Source: JBJKRF01 sp046704785 (lineage in GTDB: Bacteria; Chloroflexota; Anaerolineae; Anaerolineales; Villigracilaceae). From it: a DNA stretch of 39,672 nt. Below are positions 26,125 to 33,333 of the stretch, piece after piece (the stretch's first letter is position 1; each line of letters opens with the position of its first letter). Under the pieces are notes generated by a model. It searched no databases. It saw nothing but the letters and a program-made list of their open reading frames with translations, and was not told the origin of the DNA. The DNA lies in assembly GCA_046704785.1 (NCBI GenBank), contig JBJKRF010000073.1:1-39672 (forward strand), read 5' to 3'. The position numbers and the translations under genes were made by a program.

Positions 26125-27456
26125 ATGTCTCTTGCTACAGCCAGTTCGAAAATTATTCCCCTCAACCCGCTAGAACAACTGCGCTATTTCAGCCAGCCCA
26201 TGAGCACGGCCGATCGGATTCGTAAACAGCACGGCGATTTCGTCCCGGTAACATTTCGGGGGCGCGAGTACATTGGCGTGATGTCGTCGGAGGCCGCCCG
26301 ACAGATTTTCTCTGCCGATCCCAACGGCTACGAAGTCTTTTGGAAAGACTCATTCACCGGGCTGATGGGTGACGAATCGGTCTGGGTGCTGGTCGGTGAA
26401 AAACACCGCAAGGAACGCCTGCGCTTCTCACCCGCCGTCCACGCCAACCACTTCCGCCCGCACGGTGAGACCATCCGCGAGATCGCCCGCGAGTACTTCA
26501 ACAAGTGGCAGCCGGGGCAGACTGTCCGCGCGCTGGATACCACCCTGGGCATCGCGCTGGACGTGATCATGCGCCTGGTCTTCGGCGTCGAGGACGATGC
26601 CGAAATGGAAGAAGGCCGCCGGGTGTTGAGCGAATCCACCGGGCATATCCACCCGTTGATCGTCTTCTTCCCGATGTTCCAAAAGCCCTGGTTTCCGCTC
26701 TGGCGACGCTACGACAAGGCCCGTGCCAAGATGTATGCCTGGGCCGACCGGTTGGTCGCCGCGCGCCGCGCCGCCGGGCGGGATGTCCAGGACGTTTTGG
26801 GCGTGCTGATGAACGCCCGCGATGATGATGGAAACCCCGTGGACGCCGACTACATCCATACCGAACTGAACTCGGTGCTCAGCGCCGGACACGAGACCAC
26901 CGCTGTGGCCCTGGCCTGGGCGCTCTACGAACTGGGACGCCACCCGGAAATTATGGAAAAACTACGCGCCGAACTGGCCGCCGCCGGCCCCAACCCCGAC
27001 CCCGGCGTGATCCTGACCCTGCCGTATTTGGATGCAGTCTGCAAAGAGACCATCCGCTTCCACCCGATTCTGGCCGAATGCGCGCGCATCCCGATGCAGC
27101 CCATGGAAGTCATCGGACGCCACGTCCCCGCCGGGCGCGCGCTGGTCATCTCCATCGTTGGCATCCACCATGACCCCGAACTTTACCCGGAACCAAACGT
27201 CTTCCGCCCCGAACGCTTCCTGGAGCGTGAATACAGCGTCTACGAGTTTCTGCCTTTTGGCGGCGGACACCGTCGCTGCATGGGCGCGGGGTTGGCCTCG
27301 TACACCATGCGCCTGGCGCTGGCCGAGCTGGCCCCCATGTGGGACTATGAACCCGCCGGCAAAGACTATGACATCCGCCGCAATATCGCCATGGGGCCAA
27401 AACATGGTGTGCGCTTGCACATCAAAGAACGTAGGGAACCGGCTTTGCCTTCATAA
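26125..27456 (+). CDS. Cytochrome P450 (paralogue 4 of 5)
   Basis: Protein of 443 residues with WVLVGEKHRKER, a canonical I-helix acid (AGHETT), KETIR, FRPERF and FGGGHRRCMG (ligand C385). The ATG at 26125 is chosen because GAAAGG lies upstream and the N-terminus then aligns with the other paralogues. The N-terminal block is like paralogue 2 (GDFVPVTFRGREYIG), but the centre (VLMNARDDDGNPV) is like paralogues 1 and 5, suggesting a recombinant gene. It is separated by 63 bases from paralogue 3, with a short repeat-like stretch in the gap. Redox partners are not encoded nearby. Confidence 0.92.
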   Translation: MSLATASSKIIPLNPLEQLRYFSQPMSTADRIRKQHGDFVPVTFRGREYIGVMSSEAARQIFSADPNGYEVFWKDSFTGLMGDESVWVLVGEKHRKERLRFSPAVHANHFRPHGETIREIAREYFNKWQPGQTVRALDTTLGIALDVIMRLVFGVEDDAEMEEGRRVLSESTGHIHPLIVFFPMFQKPWFPLWRRYDKARAKMYAWADRLVAARRAAGRDVQDVLGVLMNARDDDGNPVDADYIHTELNSVLSAGHETTAVALAWALYELGRHPEIMEKLRAELAAAGPNPDPGVILTLPYLDAVCKETIRFHPILAECARIPMQPMEVIGRHVPAGRALVISIVGIHHDPELYPEPNVFRPERFLEREYSVYEFLPFGGGHRRCMGAGLASYTMRLALAELAPMWDYEPAGKDYDIRRNIAMGPKHGVRLHIKERREPALPS

Positions 27457-27506
27457 ATTCAAACCATTAATCTTTTGAGAAAGGGTGACTACTCAACACT
27501 AAAATA

Positions 27507-27599
27507 GCGAGTGAAGCAATCCCGCCTAGCCTGCAAGCGATTGGCTGCATGAAAACACGAAATTGCTTCGGGCCCAAAAACGGCCCTCGCAATGACATG
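27507..27599. repeat. Degenerate copy of a GAAGCAAT/CGCAATGACAT hairpin repeat
   Basis: GCGAGTGAAGCAATCCC (27507-27523), GAAATTGCTTCGGGCC (27559-27574) and CCTCGCAATGACATG (27584-27598) form a partial inverted repeat. They share words with the better-preserved element at 35602-35722. It occupies most of the 175-bp gap between P450 paralogues 4 and 5. There is no open reading frame in it. Confidence 0.55.
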
Positions 27600-27631
27600 G
27601 CTGAGGAGTTACGAGAAAGGCAAAACATACG

Positions 27632-28957
27632 ATGGCAACGACAGCGGTATCCCCCTCTGTTTCGAAGCCTGTTCGATTAAATCCTCTTCAACAGTGGAAA
27701 TATTTTAGAGACCCGCGAACCATGCACGATTGGGCGCGAGAACGTTATGGCGATATGGTCGTCCTGCACTTCAATGGACGCGATTCTACTGCCGTGCTCA
27801 GCCCGCAAGCTGCCCGCGCTGTGTTTACCGCTAATCCCGATAACTACGAAGTCTTCTGGCGCGAATCCTTTACCAACCTGATCGGCGAGGAACAAGTCTG
27901 GGTGCTGATTGGCGAAAAACATCGCAAGGAGCGTAACCTGTTTGCCCCGGCGGTGCATGCCAACCATTTTCGCGGATATGGCGCGGTCATCCGAGAGATC
28001 GTCCGCGAGAATATCGGTAAATGGCAGCCCGGTCAAAAAATCAAGGCCATCGATACGACCTTGCTCATCTCGTTGGATGTCATCATGCGCCTGGTTTTTG
28101 GTGTGGAAGAAGCCGAATATCTGGAGGAAGGCCGCAAGGTTTTTGAAGACATTCGCCTGGCCGCGCACCCGCTGATTGTATTTTTCCCTGAATTGCAGAA
28201 ACCCTGGTTCCCGATGTGGCGACATTACCTAAAAGTCAAAGCCTCGGTCTTCGATTGGATGGATCGCTTTTTCGTCGTCCGCCGCGCTCGTAATGCGGAC
28301 GATAACGATGTGCTCGGCGCTTTGATGAACTCGCGGGACGAGAACGGTCAACCCGTCAGCGACCAGCACATTCGTCACGAATTGAACGCCATCCTGACCG
28401 CCGGACACGAAACGACCGCCGTTGCGTTGAGTTGGGCGATCTACGAACTGGCGCGCAATCCCCGTGTCCTGGAAAAACTGCGCGCCGAACTGGCTCCTCT
28501 TGGCCCAGACTTCGACCCGGCAATGGCTTTGAGCCTGCCTTACCTGGACGTTGTCTGCAAGGAAACGGTGCGCCTGCACGTAATCCTCTCAGAGTGTGCG
28601 CGCATTGCCATCGAACCCATGCAAGTGCTCGGCCACTACATCGCGGCAAACCAGGCCATGATCATCTCGATCACCGGAATCCATCACGATCCCAATCTTT
28701 ATCCTGAACCGAACCTTTTCCGCCCGGAGCGCTTCCTGGAACGCGAATACGACATCTTTGAATTCTTACCCTTCGGCGGCGGACACCGTCGTTGCCTGGG
28801 CGCGGGACTGGCCGAATATTCCATGCGCATCGCCCTGGCCGAAATCGCCATGAGATGGGATTTCGAATCCGCCGGCGATGACCGGGACGTGCGCTTGAAC
28901 GTCGCCTGCGGACCGCAAAAGGGCATTCCTATTCGCATCGTGGGCAAACGGAAATAA
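27632..28957 (+). CDS. Cytochrome P450 (paralogue 5 of 5)
   Basis: Protein of 441 residues with WVLIGEKHRKER, AGHETT in the I-helix (canonical acid), KETVR, FRPERF and FGGGHRRCLG (ligand C388). It is close to paralogue 1 at the N-terminus (FAPAVHANHFRGYGAVIREI against HANHYRSYGSAIRQI) and to paralogues 1 and 4 in the centre. The C-terminal block is the most divergent of the five (ACGPQKGIPIRIVGKRK where the others have AMGPK.GV). AGAAAGG precedes the ATG by about 11 bases. A repeat element separates it from paralogue 4, so it might have its own promoter. Confidence 0.92.
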   Translation: MATTAVSPSVSKPVRLNPLQQWKYFRDPRTMHDWARERYGDMVVLHFNGRDSTAVLSPQAARAVFTANPDNYEVFWRESFTNLIGEEQVWVLIGEKHRKERNLFAPAVHANHFRGYGAVIREIVRENIGKWQPGQKIKAIDTTLLISLDVIMRLVFGVEEAEYLEEGRKVFEDIRLAAHPLIVFFPELQKPWFPMWRHYLKVKASVFDWMDRFFVVRRARNADDNDVLGALMNSRDENGQPVSDQHIRHELNAILTAGHETTAVALSWAIYELARNPRVLEKLRAELAPLGPDFDPAMALSLPYLDVVCKETVRLHVILSECARIAIEPMQVLGHYIAANQAMIISITGIHHDPNLYPEPNLFRPERFLEREYDIFEFLPFGGGHRRCLGAGLAEYSMRIALAEIAMRWDFESAGDDRDVRLNVACGPQKGIPIRIVGKRK

Positions 28958-29015
28958 AAAATACAGAATACGTAGCGCATAGCGCGTAACATTCCAACTG
29001 AGGAGCAAATCAAAC

Positions 29016-29768
29016 GTGAGCATTCTAGCCAATAAAAATATTTTAGTAACCGGGGGCAGCCGGGGCATCGGCGCTGGTATCGTCCGAACGGCGATGGAAG
29101 AAGGCGCAAACGTGGCCTTCACCTTTTTGAACAGTATAGAGGAAGCCGAAGCCATCGTGAAGGAAATGTCGGCCAAATATCCCAACCAGCGTTGCACTGC
29201 CCATCAGTGCGATGTGGCCGATACAGAAGAGATGGAAAAATTGATCAAATCCTTGATCGGCGAACTTGAACATATCGACGGCCTGGTCAATAATGCCGGT
29301 ATCACCCGCGACGCCGTCCTGGCCCGTATGAACCGGGCGCAGTGGGACAGCGTCATTAACACCAATCTGGGCAGCATGTTCAACGCCACCAAGCCGCTGC
29401 TGCTGCAAATGGTCAAGCAGCGCGGTGGCGTCATCCTCAATATGAGTTCGGTGGTTGGCCTGTACGGCAACAGCGGGCAAAGTAACTACGCCGCAGCCAA
29501 GGCCGGCATGATGGGCTTTACCAAAGCGCTTTCCGCCGAAGTGGCCCAGCACAATGTGCGTGTCAACGCCGTCGCACCCGGCTATATCCATACCGACATG
29601 ATGTCCATGCTCGATAACGACACGCTCGACTACGTCCGCGACCGCATCAACCTGCGCCGTCTTGGCAATGTGGACGATGTGGCCCCGCTGGTCTGCTTCC
29701 TGCTCTCCGACAAGGCTTCTTACATTACCGGCCAGATCATCCAGGTGGACGGCGGCATCACCTTGTAA
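29016..29768 (+). CDS. FabG-type short-chain reductase, probable trans-acting ketoreductase
   Basis: Protein of 250 residues, the usual length for 3-oxoacyl-ACP reductases. It has the NADPH motif TGGSRGIG (12-19), VNNAG (91-95) and the catalytic set S145, Y158, K162 in SSVVGLYGNSGQSNYAAAK. It ends in QVDGGITL, typical of FabG. GTG is the start, with AGGAG about ten bases upstream. In cell physiology FabG reduces beta-ketoacyl-ACP. Here it sits inside the cluster, and the PKS has DH but no KR, so the natural inference is that it supplies ketoreduction in trans on the PKS ACP. A housekeeping fatty-acid role would leave the PKS without its required KR. Confidence 0.92.
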   Translation: MSILANKNILVTGGSRGIGAGIVRTAMEEGANVAFTFLNSIEEAEAIVKEMSAKYPNQRCTAHQCDVADTEEMEKLIKSLIGELEHIDGLVNNAGITRDAVLARMNRAQWDSVINTNLGSMFNATKPLLLQMVKQRGGVILNMSSVVGLYGNSGQSNYAAAKAGMMGFTKALSAEVAQHNVRVNAVAPGYIHTDMMSMLDNDTLDYVRDRINLRRLGNVDDVAPLVCFLLSDKASYITGQIIQVDGGITL

Positions 29769-29781
29769 ACTGGGAACGATT

Positions 29782-31644
29782 ATGCTCGACCAAACCGGAT
29801 TTGACGTAATCATCTGCGGCGGCGGGCTGGCCGGCCTGACGTTGGCGCGCCAGTTGCGGCTCGAACTTCCCGATCTTTCGGTGGCAGTCATAGACCGGCT
29901 CACACGCCCGCTGCCTGAAGCCGCCTTCAAAGTAGGTGAATCGTCCGTCGAGTTGGGCACGTATTACCTCGGCCAGGTTTTGCAATTAGAGTCCTACTTC
30001 AAAGAACGCCACCTGTTTAAACTGGGACTACGTTTTTTCGTGGGCAAATCCAAATGCCCCATCGAGGAACGTTCCGAAACCGGCACGAGCATCTTTCCCC
30101 TTGTTCCCTCGTACCAGATTGATCGGGGACGCCTGGAAAATGACCTGCGCGACATCGTCGAAAAAATGGGTGTGGCGCTCTTTGAAGGAACCGTTGTCGA
30201 AGACATCCTTCTGGCCGAAGGCGACGAAAACCACACGGTCAAATGTCTGCACAAAGATGACCAACACAAATTCTCGCTGACGGGCCGCTGGGTGGTCGAT
30301 GCCTTGGGCCGGCGGCGGCTCCTGCAGACCCAGCTTGGCCTGAAACGTGAACACGGCCATCAGGCCAGCGCCGCCTGGTGGCGTTACAAAGGCCGCGTGG
30401 ACGTGGATGACATGGCCGCGAAAACCTCGCAGCGCTGGCTCAATGACAGCATCGAGAAGCGTTATTACTCCACCAATCACCTGATGGACAGGGGCTATTG
30501 GGTTTGGTTTATCCCGCTCGGTACCGGCGCGACCAGCGTTGGCATCGTCACCGATGAGACCATTCACCCACAGCACACCTACGGCCAATCGTACCCTCAG
30601 GCGCTCGAATGGCTGTGCGAACACGAACCCGGCGTCTGGCAGTTCCTGAAAGACCGGGAGCCATTGGATTTCCTCAGCCTCAAAAACTACAGCTACACCT
30701 CGGCGCAAGTCTTCTCTCATCGGCGCTGGAGCTGCGTCGGGGAATCGGGTTTTTTCCTCGACCCGCTCTACAGCGTCGGGACGGATTTCATCGCGACCAC
30801 GAACGCAGTCACAGTCGAGATGATCCGCCGCGACCGGGCCGGGAAACTGACCAAAGCGGATGTCGCGACGTTCAACAAGCTCGTCCTCGAAATCTGTTCC
30901 GAAATCTGCCTGGATTTTTACCGCGACACATACCGCAGTTTCGGCCACGCGCAAATCTTTACGCCCAAACTGGCCTGGGATACAGCCATCCATTGGGCAT
31001 TTACGGATCAGCTCTATCTCCAGGGTCTGCTCCAACACCCGACCGAAGAGATGCTGGCGTTGGGCGCGCGTTACCGTGCCCTGAACGCGCGCGTCCAGCA
31101 GCTCTTCGCCGATTGGTCCGACAAAGCCTCGCCGCGTGACCTGTATTTGCGCGGCGATATGACTCGCATGCACTTTCTGCAACTCTTGCATCTTGAACTG
31201 GCCGTGCGCCGCGACGAACGGCAAACGATCGAGATCATTGGCCAGAACCTCGACCATTTTGAAGAACTGGCCCAGGTTCTGTTCTGGCAGGCACTGGAAG
31301 AGTGCTACCCCGAAAACGCGCTGCTCAAGGAACCTCCCTGGATCAACGCCTGGCGCATGACGCTCGACCCGGAGAAATGGGCCGAATCGGGCATGTTCGG
31401 CACCGATACGGCCTCCCGCCCATTGGACGAGATGCGCGACAACTTTACCGGCATCTTTGCCCCACAAAGCCTGCGCGACCGCGTGGTATACAACCTGCCT
31501 TTCAACATCATGCACTGGAACAAAGGCTTTATGCACTATCGCATTGTGCCACTCTTTCTTAAACGGCTGATCCGCAACAAACCTGCCATGTGGGTACGGA
31601 AAGTTTTCGTCAAAGATCGTCCTTCACAAGCACGACACGCCTGA
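29782..31644 (+). CDS. Flavin-dependent halogenase-like protein
   Basis: Protein of 620 residues. An FAD-binding GGGLAG (13-18) is followed by FKVGESS (49-55), a lysine in FKLGLRF (K80) matching the conserved catalytic lysine of tryptophan-type halogenases, and WVWFIP (240-245), the WxWxIP signature that separates halogenases from monooxygenases. FLDPLYSVGTD is the second FAD contact. The last 250 residues form an extension without a recognised domain. The family includes true halogenases and many proteins of untested activity, so a chlorination or bromination step is likely but not proved. It follows the SDR by 13 bases; ATG at 29782 has GGGAA upstream. It needs a flavin reductase not seen here. 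Confidence 0.82.
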   Translation: MLDQTGFDVIICGGGLAGLTLARQLRLELPDLSVAVIDRLTRPLPEAAFKVGESSVELGTYYLGQVLQLESYFKERHLFKLGLRFFVGKSKCPIEERSETGTSIFPLVPSYQIDRGRLENDLRDIVEKMGVALFEGTVVEDILLAEGDENHTVKCLHKDDQHKFSLTGRWVVDALGRRRLLQTQLGLKREHGHQASAAWWRYKGRVDVDDMAAKTSQRWLNDSIEKRYYSTNHLMDRGYWVWFIPLGTGATSVGIVTDETIHPQHTYGQSYPQALEWLCEHEPGVWQFLKDREPLDFLSLKNYSYTSAQVFSHRRWSCVGESGFFLDPLYSVGTDFIATTNAVTVEMIRRDRAGKLTKADVATFNKLVLEICSEICLDFYRDTYRSFGHAQIFTPKLAWDTAIHWAFTDQLYLQGLLQHPTEEMLALGARYRALNARVQQLFADWSDKASPRDLYLRGDMTRMHFLQLLHLELAVRRDERQTIEIIGQNLDHFEELAQVLFWQALEECYPENALLKEPPWINAWRMTLDPEKWAESGMFGTDTASRPLDEMRDNFTGIFAPQSLRDRVVYNLPFNIMHWNKGFMHYRIVPLFLKRLIRNKPAMWVRKVFVKDRPSQARHA

Positions 31645-31688
31645 AATAATCTCCCCCACTCTAAAAAATCTGATAAGGAACAGAACCT

Positions 31689-32720
31689 GTGAGCAGCATT
31701 CTCTTTTTGAGCTTTTTTGTCTTGCTTTTGGTCATTGTGGCCGCTCTGCTCCTGCGCGCCCACCTGCGCACCCCCATCCGCCGTTATCGGGGGTCCGGCT
31801 CGGTTTCTGAAGTCTATGATCTTTGGACGAACGAGCCGCGACTGGAATATTACTGGGGCGAGCACCTGCACGCCGGATACTACGGCAACCCGCCCGTCAA
31901 AAAAGATTTTATTCAGGCCAAAGTGGATTTTGTAGACGCCATGCTGGAGTGGGGCGTATTTGGGCCGAACCCGACCATCCGGCAGCGTCTGGAAAACCCC
32001 GCACCAGATTCTGGCGAGGGGCCGGTCACCATGCTGGACGTTGGCTGCGGAATCGGAGGCAGCGCGCGCTATGTAGCCAAACGCTGGCCGGATACCGCCC
32101 TCGTCACCGGCATTACCATCTCCAAAGAACAACTCAGACGCGCGGCCGAGTTGAACCGGACCCAGGGCGTGAAAAACGCCATCTTCATGGAATGCAACGC
32201 CCTCGACATGGCCTTTGCCGATAATTCTTTCGATGTGATTTGGGCCATCGAGTCAGAAATGCACATGCCCGATAAGAAAGCCTTCGTCCGCGACTTGGTG
32301 CGGGTGCTGCGAAGCCCTGATCCCAAATCGGGAAAACTCGGCGGGATGTTGGTGATGGCCTGCTGGAACGTGCGTGATACGCGTAACGTCCCGCTCTCTA
32401 AAGACGAAGCCGCGCACCTCCGCCTGTTGGTAGACGAATGGAATCATGCTGAGTTCACCAGCATTCCCGATTACATCGAGATTTATCAACAAAGCGGCCT
32501 GACGAATGTCAGCGCCGAAAACTGGGCTCCACATACCCAGCCCACCTGGCGCGAATCGGTCTTTGGCCCTTTTAAAGACCCGCGCGGGATCATCACCTTT
32601 AATCCCAAAAAACAGTGGATTATGCTGCGCGACGCTTACACCATCCTGCGCTACGACGAAGCTTTCCGCAAGGGATTGTGCGAGTACGGGCTGATTCGCG
32701 GACAAAAAGCAGCCTCATAG
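31689..32720 (+). CDS. Membrane-anchored SAM methyltransferase, tocopherol-MT-like
   Basis: Protein of 343 residues. Residues 3-23 form a single hydrophobic anchor followed by a basic turn. The soluble part begins VYDLWTNEP...YYWGEHLHAGYY, typical of gamma-tocopherol, phytyl-quinol and sterol methyltransferases. The SAM motif is DVGCGIGGS (117-125), with GITISKEQ (141-148) after it. Relatives methylate hydroxyl or ring carbons of lipophilic acceptors at membranes. As last gene of the cluster it probably methylates the lipophilic PKS-NRPS product; O- versus C-methylation cannot be told. The start is GTG at 31689 with AAGGA upstream. The cluster's transcript ends close by, facing the yjbQ gene. 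Confidence 0.85.
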   Translation: MSSILFLSFFVLLLVIVAALLLRAHLRTPIRRYRGSGSVSEVYDLWTNEPRLEYYWGEHLHAGYYGNPPVKKDFIQAKVDFVDAMLEWGVFGPNPTIRQRLENPAPDSGEGPVTMLDVGCGIGGSARYVAKRWPDTALVTGITISKEQLRRAAELNRTQGVKNAIFMECNALDMAFADNSFDVIWAIESEMHMPDKKAFVRDLVRVLRSPDPKSGKLGGMLVMACWNVRDTRNVPLSKDEAAHLRLLVDEWNHAEFTSIPDYIEIYQQSGLTNVSAENWAPHTQPTWRESVFGPFKDPRGIITFNPKKQWIMLRDAYTILRYDEAFRKGLCEYGLIRGQKAAS

Positions 32721-32755
32721 CTTTCCCGCTGAAAGTGTTCCCGGCGAACGAATGT

Positions 32756-33175
32756 TCATTCCCCGATGATTTTCACGAGGACGCGCTTATTGCGCCGTCC
32801 GTCGAACTCGCCGTAGAAGATTTGTTCCCAGGGGCCGAAATCCAGCCGGCCTTTTGTCACCGCCACGACGACTTCTCGCCCCATCACCTGACGCTTTAAG
32901 TGGGCATCCGCGTTGTCTTCGCCGGTACGGTTATGCCAGTACTGCCCGAGGGGTTCGTGCGGGGCGAGTCCCTCCAACCAGACTTCATAGTCATGGTGCA
33001 GCCCGCTTTCGTCGTCGTTGATGAAGACCGATGCGGTGATATGCATGGCAGAGACCAGGGCCAGGCCCTCCTGAATGCCGCTTTCGTGCAGGCAGGTTTC
33101 CACTTGCGAGGTGATATTTACGAATCCGCGCCGTGACGGCAGGTTGAACCACAGTTCTTTACGATATGATTTCAT
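32756..33175 (-). CDS. yjbQ: YjbQ/UPF0047 family protein
   Basis: Protein of 139 residues, the normal family length. Diagnostic blocks are GFVNITSQVE, SAMHITASVFINDDE, GQYWHNRTGEDNADAHLKRQVMG (key H and D residues) and RNKRVLVKIIGE. The family has a weak thiamine-phosphate-synthase-like activity in vitro, but its physiological role is not settled. It is convergent with the methyltransferase gene, 35 bases away, and divergent from recD2. It is conserved housekeeping sequence and marks the right edge of the biosynthetic cluster. Confidence 0.93.
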   Translation of the reverse strand: MKSYRKELWFNLPSRRGFVNITSQVETCLHESGIQEGLALVSAMHITASVFINDDESGLHHDYEVWLEGLAPHEPLGQYWHNRTGEDNADAHLKRQVMGREVVVAVTKGRLDFGPWEQIFYGEFDGRRNKRVLVKIIGE

Positions 33176-33214
33176 TGGTCATGGGGCCTTTCTGAACATA
33201 TTTCCAGCCTGCTC

Positions 33215-33243
33215 AATATATCATGTTACCCGGCGATGCCCAA
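33215..33243 (-). promoter_or_regulatory. Promoter of yjbQ
   Basis: On the minus strand TTGGGC (33243-33238), 17 bases, then TATATT (33220-33215) lies about 40 bases before the yjbQ ATG. The -10 match and the spacing are good. Confidence 0.5.
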
Positions 33244-33333
33244 TTAATTTTGACGCTTTGAACTTTGAATGGAGATTGGGTAGCTTCCCATAAAGCATTG
33301 CAATTTTGACTGCTCCCTGTATATACTTGCGCT

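Noticed and set aside
30028..31536. 502-codon open frame on the minus strand opposite the halogenase-like gene
   Set aside because: Antisense shadow with low-complexity composition and no ribosome site; the plus-strand frame has clear FAD motifs.
33306..33327. TTGACT...TATACT as a full promoter for recD2
   Set aside because: The two boxes are only 10 bases apart, too close for sigma-70; only the -10 part is considered.
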